From Streptomyces sp. CMB-StM0423 (GTDB lineage: Bacteria; Actinomycetota; Actinomycetes; Streptomycetales; Streptomycetaceae), in NCBI RefSeq assembly GCF_002847285.1, contig NZ_CP025407.1, positions 5,178,501 to 5,242,500 of the forward strand: a stretch of DNA of 64,000 bases. Direction: 5' to 3'. The notes beneath the pieces were generated by a model. It was not told where the DNA came from, ran no database searches, and saw nothing but the letters and a program-made list of their open reading frames with translations. Shown piece after piece: positions 44,518 to 52,846 of this stretch. Both the position numbers and the translations under genes were made by a program. The stretch's first letter is position 1. Every line of letters begins with the position of its first letter.

Positions 44518-45003
44518 TCAGCGGCCCGTCGCGCCGTCGATTTGTTCGCGGAGGATGTCCGCGTGGCCCGCGTGGCGGCCCGTTTCCTCGATCATGTGCG
44601 TCAGCGCCCACCGCACGCTCGGCGCCTTCCCGCCCCGCCGCGGTACCTCCGCGCCCAGGTCCGTGCAGTCGTCGAGCACCCGGTTCGCGCCCGCCACCGC
44701 CTCGCGGTAGTCCGCGACGATCTCCGCCACGGTCGACGCCGCCGGGGCCTCGAACGTCGACGGCCAGTCGGTGACCCGCTCGCCCAGGAACGTCGCGCGT
44801 TCGACGTACGTGAGGTGGTGCAGCAGGCCCAGCAGGTTCGTACCCGACGGGACTCCCGCCGTGCGCACCTGCGGTTCCGGCGCGGACTCGACCTTCGCGG
44901 CGATCGACGTCCGCAGGTAGTCGAGGAAGCCGCGCAGCGTCTCGGCCTCCGTGGCTCCGGTACGGGGCGGCGGGGTGTCCCTGCGGCGGGATGCGGCGGC
45001 CAT
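44518..45003 (-). CDS. DinB/DUF664-family protein
   Basis: 161 aa four-helix bundle type: EAETLRGFLDYLRTSIAAKV, GLLHHLTYVERATFLG (His metal ligand), and HMIEETGRHAGHADILREQI (metal-ligand His triad region). ATG 45003 chosen; a longer ORF to 45291 would overlap the epoxide hydrolase. DinB-like proteins in actinobacteria act as thiol-dependent (mycothiol) S-transferases or unknown; function inferred only. Confidence 0.85.
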   Translation of the reverse strand: MAAASRRRDTPPPRTGATEAETLRGFLDYLRTSIAAKVESAPEPQVRTAGVPSGTNLLGLLHHLTYVERATFLGERVTDWPSTFEAPAASTVAEIVADYREAVAGANRVLDDCTDLGAEVPRRGGKAPSVRWALTHMIEETGRHAGHADILREQIDGATGR

Positions 45004-45157
45004 GGGGGTGTCCTGCCTTTCGACGAGCAGCGTCCGGTACGCCGCCAGTCTCCGCACCCCCGCCCCGTCCCGCGAGAAACCTTGCCGTTCCGGCAAAGCC
45101 CCGTGCCCGTAACGGATGAACCGAAGCCGCCCGGAACCCGGCGGTAAGGTGCGTCGC

Positions 45158-46340
45158 ATGCCGGATGCCCCGTCCCGCCCCGAGCCGTTCACCCCGCACA
45201 CCGAACCCGCGGCGCTGGACGACCTCCGCGCGAGGCTCCGCGCGACCCGCTGGCCGGACGCGCCCGAGGACGCCGGCTGGTCGATGGGCACCGACCTCCC
45301 CTATCTCCGTGGACTCGCCGGCTACTGGGCGGACGGATTCGACTGGCCGGCGCAGGAGGCGGCACTCGCCCGGCTGCCCCGCTTCCGCGTCCGGCTCGGC
45401 GGCCTCGGGATCCACTTCGTGCACGTACGGGCCGCCGCGCCCTCAGCCTCTGCCGCCCCCGTCCTGCCGCTCGTCCTCAGTCACGGCTGGCCCGACTCCT
45501 TCTGGCGCTACACGAAGGTCATCCCCCTCCTGACCGATCCCGGCGCGCACGGCGCCGACCCCGCCGACGCCTTCGACGTCGTCGTCCCCGACATGCCCGG
45601 CTACGGGTACTCCGACCACCCCGCCGGCCCGCCCCTCGACTCCATCGCCGTCGCCGGGCTCTGGGCCCAGCTCATGGACATCCTCGGCTACGACCGCTTC
45701 GGCGCCGCGGGCGGCGACATCGGCAGCCACGTCAGCCGCTACCTCGCGCTCGACCACCCCGACCGGGTCGTCGCCGTTCACCGTACGGACGGGGGCATGC
45801 CCGTCCCGCCGGGCGACCCGGCGGACCTCGCCCCCGAAGAGCGCGCCTGGTTCGAGTCGGTCGCGGCCTGGGGCGCGAGCGAGGGCGCGTAACGCCGCCA
45901 TGCACCGTACGAAGCCCCAGACCGCCGCCTTCGGACTCGCCGACTCGCCGGCCGGGCTGGCGGCATGGATCGTCGAGAAGCTCCGGGCGTGGAGCGACTG
46001 CGACGGCGACGTCGAGCGCTCGTACACCAAGGACGAGATCCTTACGAACGTCACGCTCTACTGGCTGACGAACACGATCGGCTCGTCGATGCGCATGTAC
46101 CGCGCGAACGGCGCGATCCCGCCCGCGCAACTCGCCCGCCGCGTCGAGGTGCCATCCGGCTTCTCGCTCTTCCCCGGCGACATCGCCCGCCCACCGCGGG
46201 CCTGGCTGGAGCGCACCGCGAACGTCGTGCGGGTGACGGAGCCGGCGCGCGGCGGGCACTTCGCGCCGTTCGAGGAGCCGGAGCTCTACGCGGAGGAGCT
46301 GCGCGCCTTCTTCCGCCCGTACCGGGCGGCGGCGGCCTGA
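45158..46340 (+). pseudogene. Epoxide hydrolase, split by a one-base insertion
   Basis: Alpha/beta hydrolase with N-terminal epoxide-hydrolase domain. The first part (45158-45892) carries the cap/N-terminal segment (FTPHTEPAALDDLRARL; RVRLGGLGIHFVHVRA), oxyanion motif SHGWPDSFWRY and the nucleophile region FGAAGGDIGSHVSRYLA. It stops at TAA 45890-45892. The continuation (45900-46340) starts MHRTKPQTAAFGLADSPAGL and ends with the catalytic-His region ARGGHFAPFEEPELYAEELR. Removing one A at 45891 or 45892 makes GCGTACGCCGCCATG and joins the halves. The original product would be about 393 aa. Either a recent mutation or a sequencing error; GGGHFAP catalytic elements are all intact. Confidence 0.85.
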
Positions 46341-46350
46341 TCCGCCGCTG

Positions 46351-46410
46351 CCCCGTACTCCGGCCGCAGGTCCCGTACTCCGGCCGCAGGTCCCGTACTC
46401 CGGCCGCAGG
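46351..46410. repeat. Three tandem 20-bp repeats
   Basis: Unit TCCCGTACTCCGGCCGCAGG three times in a row (46351-46370 has C instead of T at the first base). No spacer, so not a CRISPR array. Lies 11 bp after the epoxide hydrolase stop. A fourth partial unit follows (TCCCGGACGT). Confidence 0.95.
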
Positions 46411-46639
46411 TCCCGGACGTCGCGGAACCGGCCGACGCCATGACCCACTCCTGCTGGCTTCTGGCCACGCCGGCCGCTGCCTCCGGCGCGAGAGGAACCC
46501 CCTTGTCCCCGCCACCCCCCGCCGCCACCGTGTTCTTCGACCTCGGCAACGTGGTCTTCTGTTCATACGGTTCTTCCTGCACCGCTGGCGGCTCATCCGC
46601 AGGGCGACACACAGCGGTTGAGGGGGCTGGGCGGGGGCG
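46411..46639 (+). pseudogene. Possible HAD-hydrolase N-terminal remnant
   Basis: At 46527-46559 a plus-strand frame encodes TVFFDLGNVVF, which resembles HAD motif I (DxGxV). After about 46560 the frame changes and another reads FIRFFLHRWRLIRRATHSG before a stop. It appears to be a decayed gene start, overlapping the end of the ATPase gene region. Low confidence; it may be chance. Confidence 0.3.
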
Positions 46640-47242
46640 TCACCTGAGGCGGGTCGGTTGGGGAGGCGCCACCGCGGCGTCGGGTCGTGGAGGCGCTGCT
46701 GCCGTGTCCGGCCGTGGAGGCGCCGCCACCGCCTCGGGCCGTGGACGGGCCGCCGCGGCGTCCCGCCGCTGGAGCGCCGCCGCGGTGTCCCCAGGCAGGT
46801 CGAGCTCGGCACGGACCGTCTTGCCGACGGGCACCCGGTCCAGGACCGCCCACCGGTCGGCCAGTTCGTCGACGAGCAGCAGCCCGCGCCCGGATTCCCC
46901 CTCCGGTACGGGCATCGCGCCCACCTGCTCCGGCCCCGGCGGCCGCCGCTGTCCCCGGGCGTCGGAGACCTCGATCCGGACGGCCTGCCCGAGGAGCGAG
47001 AGCCGCAGCTCGAAGTCCCGCCCGGGTACGCGGCCGTGGGTCACGGCGTTCGCCGCCAACTCGGCGACGATGGCGGCGGCGTCGCAGACGGTGGCGGTCT
47101 GCGGGACACCCCAGGAGTGGAGCTGAACGATCGTGAGATGCCGCGCCAGCCGCGCCCCGAGCGGGGTGGAGCTGAAACGCTGGCTGAACATACGTACGGT
47201 GACGGGCGGGGGGAGTGGGTGCGACGTGGAGAGTGCGGTCAT
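46640..47242 (-). CDS. Anti-sigma-type HATPase protein with repetitive tail
   Basis: 200 aa. HATPase_c_2 (RsbW/SpoIIAB-like) fold: RMFSQRFSSTPLGARLARH, N-box IVAELAANAVTHGRVPGRDF, G-box SGRGLLLVDELADRWAV. Such proteins are abundant in Streptomyces and act on anti-anti-sigma factors; partner unknown. The C-terminal about 50 residues are a Pro/Ala/Arg repeat (PRPE-AVAAPPRPD type 10-residue units), encoded by 46645-46780, which is unlike the conserved core and may be lineage-specific extension. Confidence 0.85.
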   Translation of the reverse strand: MTALSTSHPLPPPVTVRMFSQRFSSTPLGARLARHLTIVQLHSWGVPQTATVCDAAAIVAELAANAVTHGRVPGRDFELRLSLLGQAVRIEVSDARGQRRPPGPEQVGAMPVPEGESGRGLLLVDELADRWAVLDRVPVGKTVRAELDLPGDTAAALQRRDAAAARPRPEAVAAPPRPDTAAAPPRPDAAVAPPQPTRLR

Positions 47243-47806
47243 GCCCTCGAATCTGGCCTGGATTGCGGGTAGTTAGCCAGGTCAGGCGCTCGTACGGGTC
47301 GAACGGTACAAAGCGGGAGGAGGAAAGTACCTGTCGCTACCCGTAACCATGAGGGAGTGCGCCGCAGTTCTGCCGCCAGTCGCCGAGGGAATCACCGAGG
47401 CGGAGGCGCGACGGCGAATGCGAGCATGCCCGGCTTGCCACTGCCCATGCCGACTTACCCCAGGACTCTGGACAGTGGGTGCGGTTGGGAGGCGGGTGCG
47501 TTCGGTTGGACGTGCGGGTGGGGTCGCTGCGCGGGCGCGCGGTGGGTCACGGCGGAAGGCGGCGGACGTGGCGGGGCGGCGGCGTCCGGGGCGGTCGTCG
47601 TGCCGGTGGTCGTCCTCGGGTGGTCGTCCTCAGGTGGTCGTTGTTGCGGTGGTCGGCCTCCGGTGGTCGGCCTCCGGTGGTTGCCTTCGGGCGGTTCCCT
47701 TCCGGCGGCTCCCTTTCGGGGCCCTCCGGCGGGTGCCCGCTGGTGGTCGCCTCCGGGGACGCCGCGGGGCGGCTCGGGAGCGTGGTGATCCGCTCGGCTC
47801 GATCGG

Positions 47807-47898
47807 CCCACTCGCGATTGGCCTACTCGCCCACTCGCGATTGGCCTACTCGCCCACTCGCGATTGGCCTACTCGCCCACTCGCGATTGGCCTGCTCG
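47807..47898. repeat. Four tandem 23-bp repeats
   Basis: Unit CCCACTCGCGATTGG plus CCTACTCG, contiguous four times (47807, 47830, 47853, 47876); the last has G for A at 47894. No spacers. Flanked by degenerate TCGGCCCACTCG-like copies (to about 48030). Confidence 0.95.
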
Positions 47899-48457
47899 CA
47901 ATCGGGCCACTCGCCGCTCGTGATCCGCCCGCTCGTCCCCTCACGGCCGAACAAGCGACTGCCTGCTCGTGCTCGGCCCGCTCGGGTCAGTCGGCCCGTT
48001 CGTGATCCGCCCACTCGTGCCCTCACGCCCGCCCAAGGGTATGCGCCTGGTCTGACAGCGAAGGAGTAGCGGGGCGTTGAGCTGGTACGTCGTGGCTGTG
48101 TGGGGCGGGTGCGGGGGTACGGCGTCGGGGTGGCGGTGGTGCGTGGGGTTGGTCGGTGTACGGGGGGTCCGGGTCGGGGTGGGCGGTGTCGTTGGGGCTC
48201 CCACCGGGCCACCCGTCTCCTGAGTGTGCGGGCCTGCGTCCGCCGTCAAGGGCGTCCCTCTCCGCTTCGCTGCGAGGGGCGTCGCTTCGCGATGGGGCTT
48301 CGCCCCACCCTGGACTGCGGACTCCGGCCCGTGACAGACCGGCGGCTACGGGTGGCCCGGAGGGAGCGGCGTCCCTTGAAGCCGCGTACGGATCGGTCGT
48401 CCGGTGGACGGGGGCCGGCCACCGGAGACGGGCCTGCCCCGTGCGCGGACGGGTCCA

Positions 48458-48571
48458 GCGTCGGTGGCTTACGCGGGCCCCGTGCCGGTGGCCAACACGG
48501 CTCCTGCGTCGGTGGCTTACGCCGCCCCTGTGCCCGTGGCCGGTACCGCCTCTCTGTGCCGGTGGCTTACG
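48458..48571. repeat. 48-bp tandem repeat (two full copies and one partial)
   Basis: GCGTCGGTGGCTTACG starts at 48458 and at 48506 (48-bp period), with a related partial copy TGCCGGTGGCTTACG at 48557, shifted by 2 bp. In one plus frame the unit reads PASVAYAxPVPVAxTA twice, but that frame has no convincing gene context. Confidence 0.85.
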
Positions 48572-49008
48572 GAGTCCGGCCCTGCCGACTTGTCCGCTGG
48601 CCCCGGTAGGGCGTTCCGCCGGGGGTGTGGGCTGGCCGTGGGAGCGGGGGCGGCGCTAGTGGGGCGAAAGTCGGGCTGGGTGGGTATTTTGCCCGAGTTT
48701 ACGGCTCCGTTTGCGGTGAGTTTGTGCCGGTGGCGCGCATTCCCGGTGGTTCGGGCGTGGAGGTGGCGGCCTGCGGGCGGGTGGGTGCGTCTGGACGGGC
48801 GAAAGTCGGCGTTGGAGGGCTGATTCGGCGCGGATCGGGGGGTGTTACCGCGAGTTACGGCCCAATTTCTCCGTTCGGAATGCCACGGCCCGCCCGCGTA
48901 CGTGTCCAACTGCATGAAGGGGCGGAGATAGACAGCGGCCGTCACTGTGCGTAAGCATTCGCGTGCACGGTGTTCAAGGCGGGCCGGGTGAGCGGGAGGT
49001 GGCCGCTG

Positions 49009-49853
49009 ATGGCCGGGGATGTGAGTGGGACGAGTGGGCTGGGGAGTGCGCCGGAGCCGTCGGACAGCATGAGGACCTTCGGGGCTGTGGTCCAAGCGCT
49101 GTGTGAACACGCGGGGTTGAGCCGGGAGCAGCTCGGTGGCCACGTGCGGTACTCGAAGCACACGGTGGCCTCGATCGAAGGCGGGCGCCGGATGCCGCCG
49201 CCCGACTTCGTGGAGCGGGCCGAGCCCGTCCTCGGGGACACGGGTGTACTGCGTAGATCTGTGCCTCATGTGGTGCGCAAGCCGGGTCTGGCGCGGTGGT
49301 TTCGCGCGTGGGCTGGGTTGGAGAGGGAGGCAATCAGCCTCTATACGTACGAGTGCCGGCTGATCCCGGGATTGCTCCAGACGGAGGCATACGGGCGGGC
49401 TCTGTTCGCGAGTCACCTGCCTCCACTGCGTGACGAGGAGATCGAGGCTGCATGGGAAGCACGATCGGAGCGACAGCGACTGCTGCGGGAGCTCCCGAAC
49501 ACCGCGTTCAGCTTCATCCTGGAGGAGCATCTGTTCCTGCGCCGAACGGCCAGGACGGAGGTCGCCCGCGAGCAGATTGACACTGTCTTGGGGATCGCAG
49601 AGTTGCGGAACGTCGAGATCCAAGTCATGCCGTTGGCGCGGGATGCGCACCCCGGGCTGGGCGGTCCAATGCAACTGCTCGAGACCGCTGACAATCAGTG
49701 GTTCGCCTACAACGAGGGCCAGGAAAGTGGTCAGTTGATCTCGACCCAAAAGTGGTCAGCGTGCTTCAGCGGCGGTATGCCAGGATGTGCACGCAGGTTC
49801 TCAACCCCGAGGACTCCCTGAGCCTGTTGCAGCGGATTCGAGGAGATCTATGA
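49009..49853 (+). pseudogene. XRE/DUF5753 regulator with a 3' frameshift
   Basis: HTH (LCEHAGLSREQLGGHVRYSK, then HTVASIEGGRRMPP) and C-terminal DUF5753 domain (YTYECRLIPGLLQTEAYGRA; FILEEHLFLRRT). ATG 49009 has GGGAGG upstream. After QLIS (about 49740) the frame goes to STQKWSACF and ends at 49821; inserting one base after 49742 restores DPKVVSVLQRRYARMCTQVL, then LNPEDSLSLLQRIRGDL, ending TGA 49851-49853, which overlaps the DUF397 ATG (ATGA). That is the normal architecture for this gene pair, so the shift is a 1-bp deletion or a sequencing error. About 37 C-terminal residues are affected; the HTH is intact. Confidence 0.88.
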
Positions 49854-50095
49854 ACCCCTCTGACCTGGCCTGGTTCAAGTCCAGTTACAGCAGCAGCAGT
49901 TCCGGCGACTGCGTCGAGGTCGCCGTCTCCTGGCGCAAGTCCACCCACAGCAGCGGCTCCGGTGACGACTGCGTCGAGGTTGCTGCCTGTCCCTCCGTCG
50001 TCCACGTTCGGGACTCCAAGGACAAGGCCGGCCCCCAGCTCGCCTTCAACCCCGATGCCTGGGCCGACTTCGTCGCCTTCGCGCGGGGGCTCTGA
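49850..50095 (+). CDS. DUF397 protein with two tandem motifs
   Basis: 81 aa. Typical partner of an XRE/DUF5753 regulator. The conserved W-x-KSxxSSxxGDCVEVA motif occurs twice (FKSSYSSSSSGDCVEVA; RKSTHSSGSGDDCVEVA), followed by the usual VHVRDSKDKAGPQLAFNPDAW end. Most DUF397 proteins have one; this is an internal duplication. ATG 49850 overlaps the natural XRE stop. Confidence 0.92.
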   Translation: MNPSDLAWFKSSYSSSSSGDCVEVAVSWRKSTHSSGSGDDCVEVAACPSVVHVRDSKDKAGPQLAFNPDAWADFVAFARGL

Positions 50096-50196
50096 CCCGC
50101 CTTCAGCGTGACCCCCCGTGGCGTACGGGGCGGTGTGAACGGGAAGTTGCCGTGCAACTTTGGCCGCGCGTCGCACGTCTCATCCACGGGGGAAAC

Positions 50197-51195
50197 ATGC
50201 TGCTCATCGAGTTCACTTCTGCCGATCTCAACCGGCTGCGGTCCGCCGGGGACGTCAGTCCCATGTGGGAAGTCGTCCTCAGCTTGCAGGCGTTGCAGAC
50301 CGCGCACGCCGCACTCGCGCTGGATCCGTGGCGGCGGCGGGTGCGGGGCGAGCTGGTTGCCGCCGGGCTGGGGGAGACCCTCGGGGCGTTACAGCGGCTG
50401 TGTCCCGAGGCCGCGTACTTTCCGGACTTCCTGACGCCCGGCCCCGAGGGCGGCCGGACGCTGGATGCCGAGCTGGAGCAGGTGCTACGGACCCCGAAGG
50501 CCCAGTTGCGCAAGGAGATCGGGCTCCTCTGTGCACATGGCCAACCACCCCGTGGCATACGGCGGTTGGCCGACGGGGACGCCGGCGCGCTGCGGCGGCT
50601 CGGTGATGCGGTGCGGCGGTACTACGCGGTGGCCGTGGCGCCGTACCGCGAGGCGATCCGGTCCGCTGCCGCCGCCGATCGGCCCGTACGGGCGGAGGCC
50701 GCGCTGCGGGAGGGGGCGGAGGGGCTGCTGGCCAGTTTCGCGCCCGAGATGACCTGGCGCGGGGACCGGCTGGAGTGTGCGTACCCGGTGAGCAGGGGGT
50801 TCGCCCTCGACGGGCGGCCGTTGACGCTGATCCCGTCGTTCTTCTGCACCCGCACACCGGTCGCGCTCGCCGACCCCGAACTGCCGCCCGTGCTCGTCTA
50901 TCCGCTCGCCCCCGCGCCCGGGTGGCTGCCCGCCCCCGAGGGGGCCGCCGGCGCCGCGCACGGTGGCGACTCGCTGGTCCGGCTCATCGGCGGCACCCGT
51001 GCCCGCGTGCTGGAAGTCCTCGACCGGCCGATGTCCACCGGCCGCATCGCCGACGCCCTGTACGTCGCGCCCGCCAGCGCCAGCCGGCACGCCGCCGTCC
51101 TGCGCGAGGCGGGGCTCGTACGGTCCGAGCGGCGCGGGCACTGCGTGCTGCACCGGCGTACGGACCTGGGGGAGGCCCTGCTCAGCGGCGGGTGA
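50197..51195 (+). CDS. ArsR-type winged-helix regulator with DUF5937-like N-terminus
   Basis: 332 aa from ATG 50197 (GGGGGAA upstream). N-terminal domain (LIEFTSADLNRLRSAGDVSP) is the DUF5937-type region; the C-terminal part (about 260-332) is an ArsR winged helix (RARVLEVLDRPMSTGRIADA; SASRHAAVLREAGLVRSERR). Its last 14 bp overlap the end of the convergent ArsR gene at 51182. Ligand unknown. Confidence 0.85.
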   Translation: MLLIEFTSADLNRLRSAGDVSPMWEVVLSLQALQTAHAALALDPWRRRVRGELVAAGLGETLGALQRLCPEAAYFPDFLTPGPEGGRTLDAELEQVLRTPKAQLRKEIGLLCAHGQPPRGIRRLADGDAGALRRLGDAVRRYYAVAVAPYREAIRSAAAADRPVRAEAALREGAEGLLASFAPEMTWRGDRLECAYPVSRGFALDGRPLTLIPSFFCTRTPVALADPELPPVLVYPLAPAPGWLPAPEGAAGAAHGGDSLVRLIGGTRARVLEVLDRPMSTGRIADALYVAPASASRHAAVLREAGLVRSERRGHCVLHRRTDLGEALLSGG

Positions 51196-51517
51196 CGGCC
51201 TCGTCTGCCGCCGCCGCGCCGTTCAGCACCGAGTCCAGCAGGCCCGGGAACAGCGCGTCCAGGTCGTCCCGCCGCAACCGCACCAGCCGCGTCCGGCCCT
51301 GGACCGTCGTCCACGTCACGCCCGCCTCCCGCAGCACGCGGTAGTGGTGGGACATCGTCGTCTGGTGGACGTCGAGGTCTCCGCCGATGGCGTTACAGCT
51401 CTCCTCGCCCGTCGCGGCGAGCCGCAGCACGACCTCCAGCCGCACCGGGTCGGCGAGCGCGCGCAGCACGTCCACCATGCGGATCGCCTCGGCCGCGGGC
51501 TGGGACACCTCGCGCAT
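51182..51517 (-). CDS. ArsR-family repressor
   Basis: 111 aa: RMVDVLRALADPVRLEVVLR, HTH IGGDLDVHQTTMSHHYRVLR, wing TTVQGRTRLVRL. No typical metal-binding Cys set (only one Cys, EESCNAI), so the effector is probably not arsenite. Divergent from the MFS exporter with a palindrome in the 91-bp gap: a probable exporter repressor. Confidence 0.9.
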   Translation of the reverse strand: MREVSQPAAEAIRMVDVLRALADPVRLEVVLRLAATGEESCNAIGGDLDVHQTTMSHHYRVLREAGVTWTTVQGRTRLVRLRRDDLDALFPGLLDSVLNGAAAADEAVTRR

Positions 51518-51569
51518 CGTCTTCCGTACTCCCTCCGCTGTCTGCCCGCAGCCTACTCACATATTGATA

Positions 51570-51587
51570 CATGGACAAGCATCCATG
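51570..51587. promoter_or_regulatory. ArsR operator candidate
   Basis: Perfect inverted repeat CATGGA-N6-TCCATG between the ArsR and MFS genes, 22 bp before the MFS GTG. Next to an AT-rich ATATTGATAC stretch that may be the -10 region. Confidence 0.6.
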
Positions 51588-51608
51588 CATTGGCTACGGT
51601 GCCGTCCC

Positions 51609-52772
51609 GTGACCAGAAAGCTCCTGCCCCTTGCCCTCGCGACGTTCGCCGTCGGCACCGACAGCTACGTCATCGCCGGCCTGCTCCCCGCCATCGCCGC
51701 CGACCTCGGCGTCTCCACCCCCGCGGCCGGCCAGCTCGTGACGGTCTTCGCGCTGACGATGGCCGTGTCCGCGCCGGTCGTCGGGGCGCTCACCGGGGGG
51801 CTCGACCGGCGTACGACGCTGCTGATCGCGCTCGGCGTCTTCGTCGCCGGCAACGCCGCCACCGCCCTCGCCCCCGGCTACGGGACCGCCATGGCCGCCC
51901 GCGTCGTCACCGCCGTGGGCGCCGGCGTCATCAACTCCGCCGCCTCCAGCACCGCCGCCGCGATCGTGCCGCCCGAACGCCGCGGCCGGGCACTGGCGTT
52001 CGTGCTCGGCGGGCTGACGCTGGCGACCGCCCTCGGGCTGCCGCTCGGCACGCTGATCGGCAGCGCGGACTGGCGCGTCACGCTCTGGGCCGTCGCGGGG
52101 ACCGGGCTGGTGGCGGCAGTCGGCGTCGCCGCCGGGCTGCCCGCCGTACGGCTGCCGCCCGCCACGCTCGCCGACCGGCTGCGGCCGCTCGCGCGCGGCG
52201 GGCGGGTGCCGGCGCTGCTGGCCGTGACGACGCTGGCCTTCCTCGGTACGTACACGCTCTACACCTACGTCGCCCCCGCCCTCCGCGACGCGACCGACGG
52301 CGACGAGGCGCTGCTCACGCTGGCCCTGCTGGCCTGGGGCGTCGGCGTGCTCGCCGGGAACGCCGCCGCCGGGCGGCTCGTCGACCGCCGCGACCCCGCC
52401 CGCGTCCTCACCGCGCCGCTCGCGCTGGCGGTCCTCGCACTCGCGCTGACCCCCCTCGCCACCCGCGCGCTCATACCCGCGCTCCTCTGGGCGGCGGTCT
52501 GGGGCGTGGCCGTGGGCTTCGTCGTCGTACCGCAGCAGCACCGACTGGTCGCGCTCGGCCCCGCCGCCGCGCCGGTCCTGCTCGGGCTCAACTCCTCGGC
52601 GCTGTACGCGGGGATGGCGCTGGGCGGCGGGCTGGGCGGGCTGGCGCAGGAGTGGTTCGGGCTGAGCGCCGCGGGGCTGGGGCCGGTGGCGGCGGGGGTC
52701 ACGGGCGCGGGGCTGCTGTGGCATCTGGGTACGTCACGGACGCGGACGCCGCGACGGGTTGTACAACGTTGA
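51609..52772 (+). CDS. MFS (DHA1) drug exporter
   Basis: 387 aa, twelve-helix major facilitator. N-terminal FAVGTDSYVIAGLLPAIAAD and the motif LTGGLDRRTTLLIALGVF of the DHA1 family (Cml/AraJ group) are visible. GTG 51609 is in the conserved position (LPLALATFAVG follows); there is no strong RBS. Regulated by the divergent ArsR. Substrate unknown; could be a drug or sugar. Confidence 0.88.
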   Translation: MTRKLLPLALATFAVGTDSYVIAGLLPAIAADLGVSTPAAGQLVTVFALTMAVSAPVVGALTGGLDRRTTLLIALGVFVAGNAATALAPGYGTAMAARVVTAVGAGVINSAASSTAAAIVPPERRGRALAFVLGGLTLATALGLPLGTLIGSADWRVTLWAVAGTGLVAAVGVAAGLPAVRLPPATLADRLRPLARGGRVPALLAVTTLAFLGTYTLYTYVAPALRDATDGDEALLTLALLAWGVGVLAGNAAAGRLVDRRDPARVLTAPLALAVLALALTPLATRALIPALLWAAVWGVAVGFVVVPQQHRLVALGPAAAPVLLGLNSSALYAGMALGGGLGGLAQEWFGLSAAGLGPVAAGVTGAGLLWHLGTSRTRTPRRVVQR

Positions 52773-52773
52773 A
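52762..52773. promoter_or_regulatory. LacI-type operator candidate upstream of GH43
   Basis: TACAACGTTGAA has the perfect core CAACGTTG with a central CG, as in LacI-family sites. It overlaps the MFS stop and lies about 75 bp upstream of the GH43 start. No LacI gene in the window. Confidence 0.45.
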
Positions 52774-52846
52774 ATCTCCGCTACAAAACCCGTGACACCC
52801 TCCTGCGCACCACACCCCCACAGGCACCGCACGGAAGGTACCCACC

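Larger units (their letters stand above)
47243..49008. other. 1.77-kb gene-poor, repeat-rich region
   Basis: No ORF convinces: all candidates are repeat translations (for example the Gly/Arg/Trp-rich frame from 47349, which starts MRECAAVLPPVAEGITEAEA with a CPACHCPC cluster after a GGGAGGAGGAAAG stretch and could be a broken short gene). It contains GGTGGTCGGCCTCC-type near-repeats (47600-47760), the 23-bp tandem array (47807-47898), short palindromes GGGGCTTCGCCCC near 48292, and a 48-bp repeat (48458 onward). The last 100 bp supply the XRE RBS (GGGAGG). Confidence 0.7.

Noticed and set aside
46351..46410. Possible CRISPR array or IS end
   Set aside because: Three identical head-to-tail units with no spacers or inverted ends.
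47807..47898. Possible CRISPR array
   Set aside because: Units are directly contiguous without spacers, and no cas genes are present.
48404..48823. ORF with PASVAYA-type repeats
   Set aside because: Coding only by repetition; no RBS, later part is Trp/Arg-rich noise.
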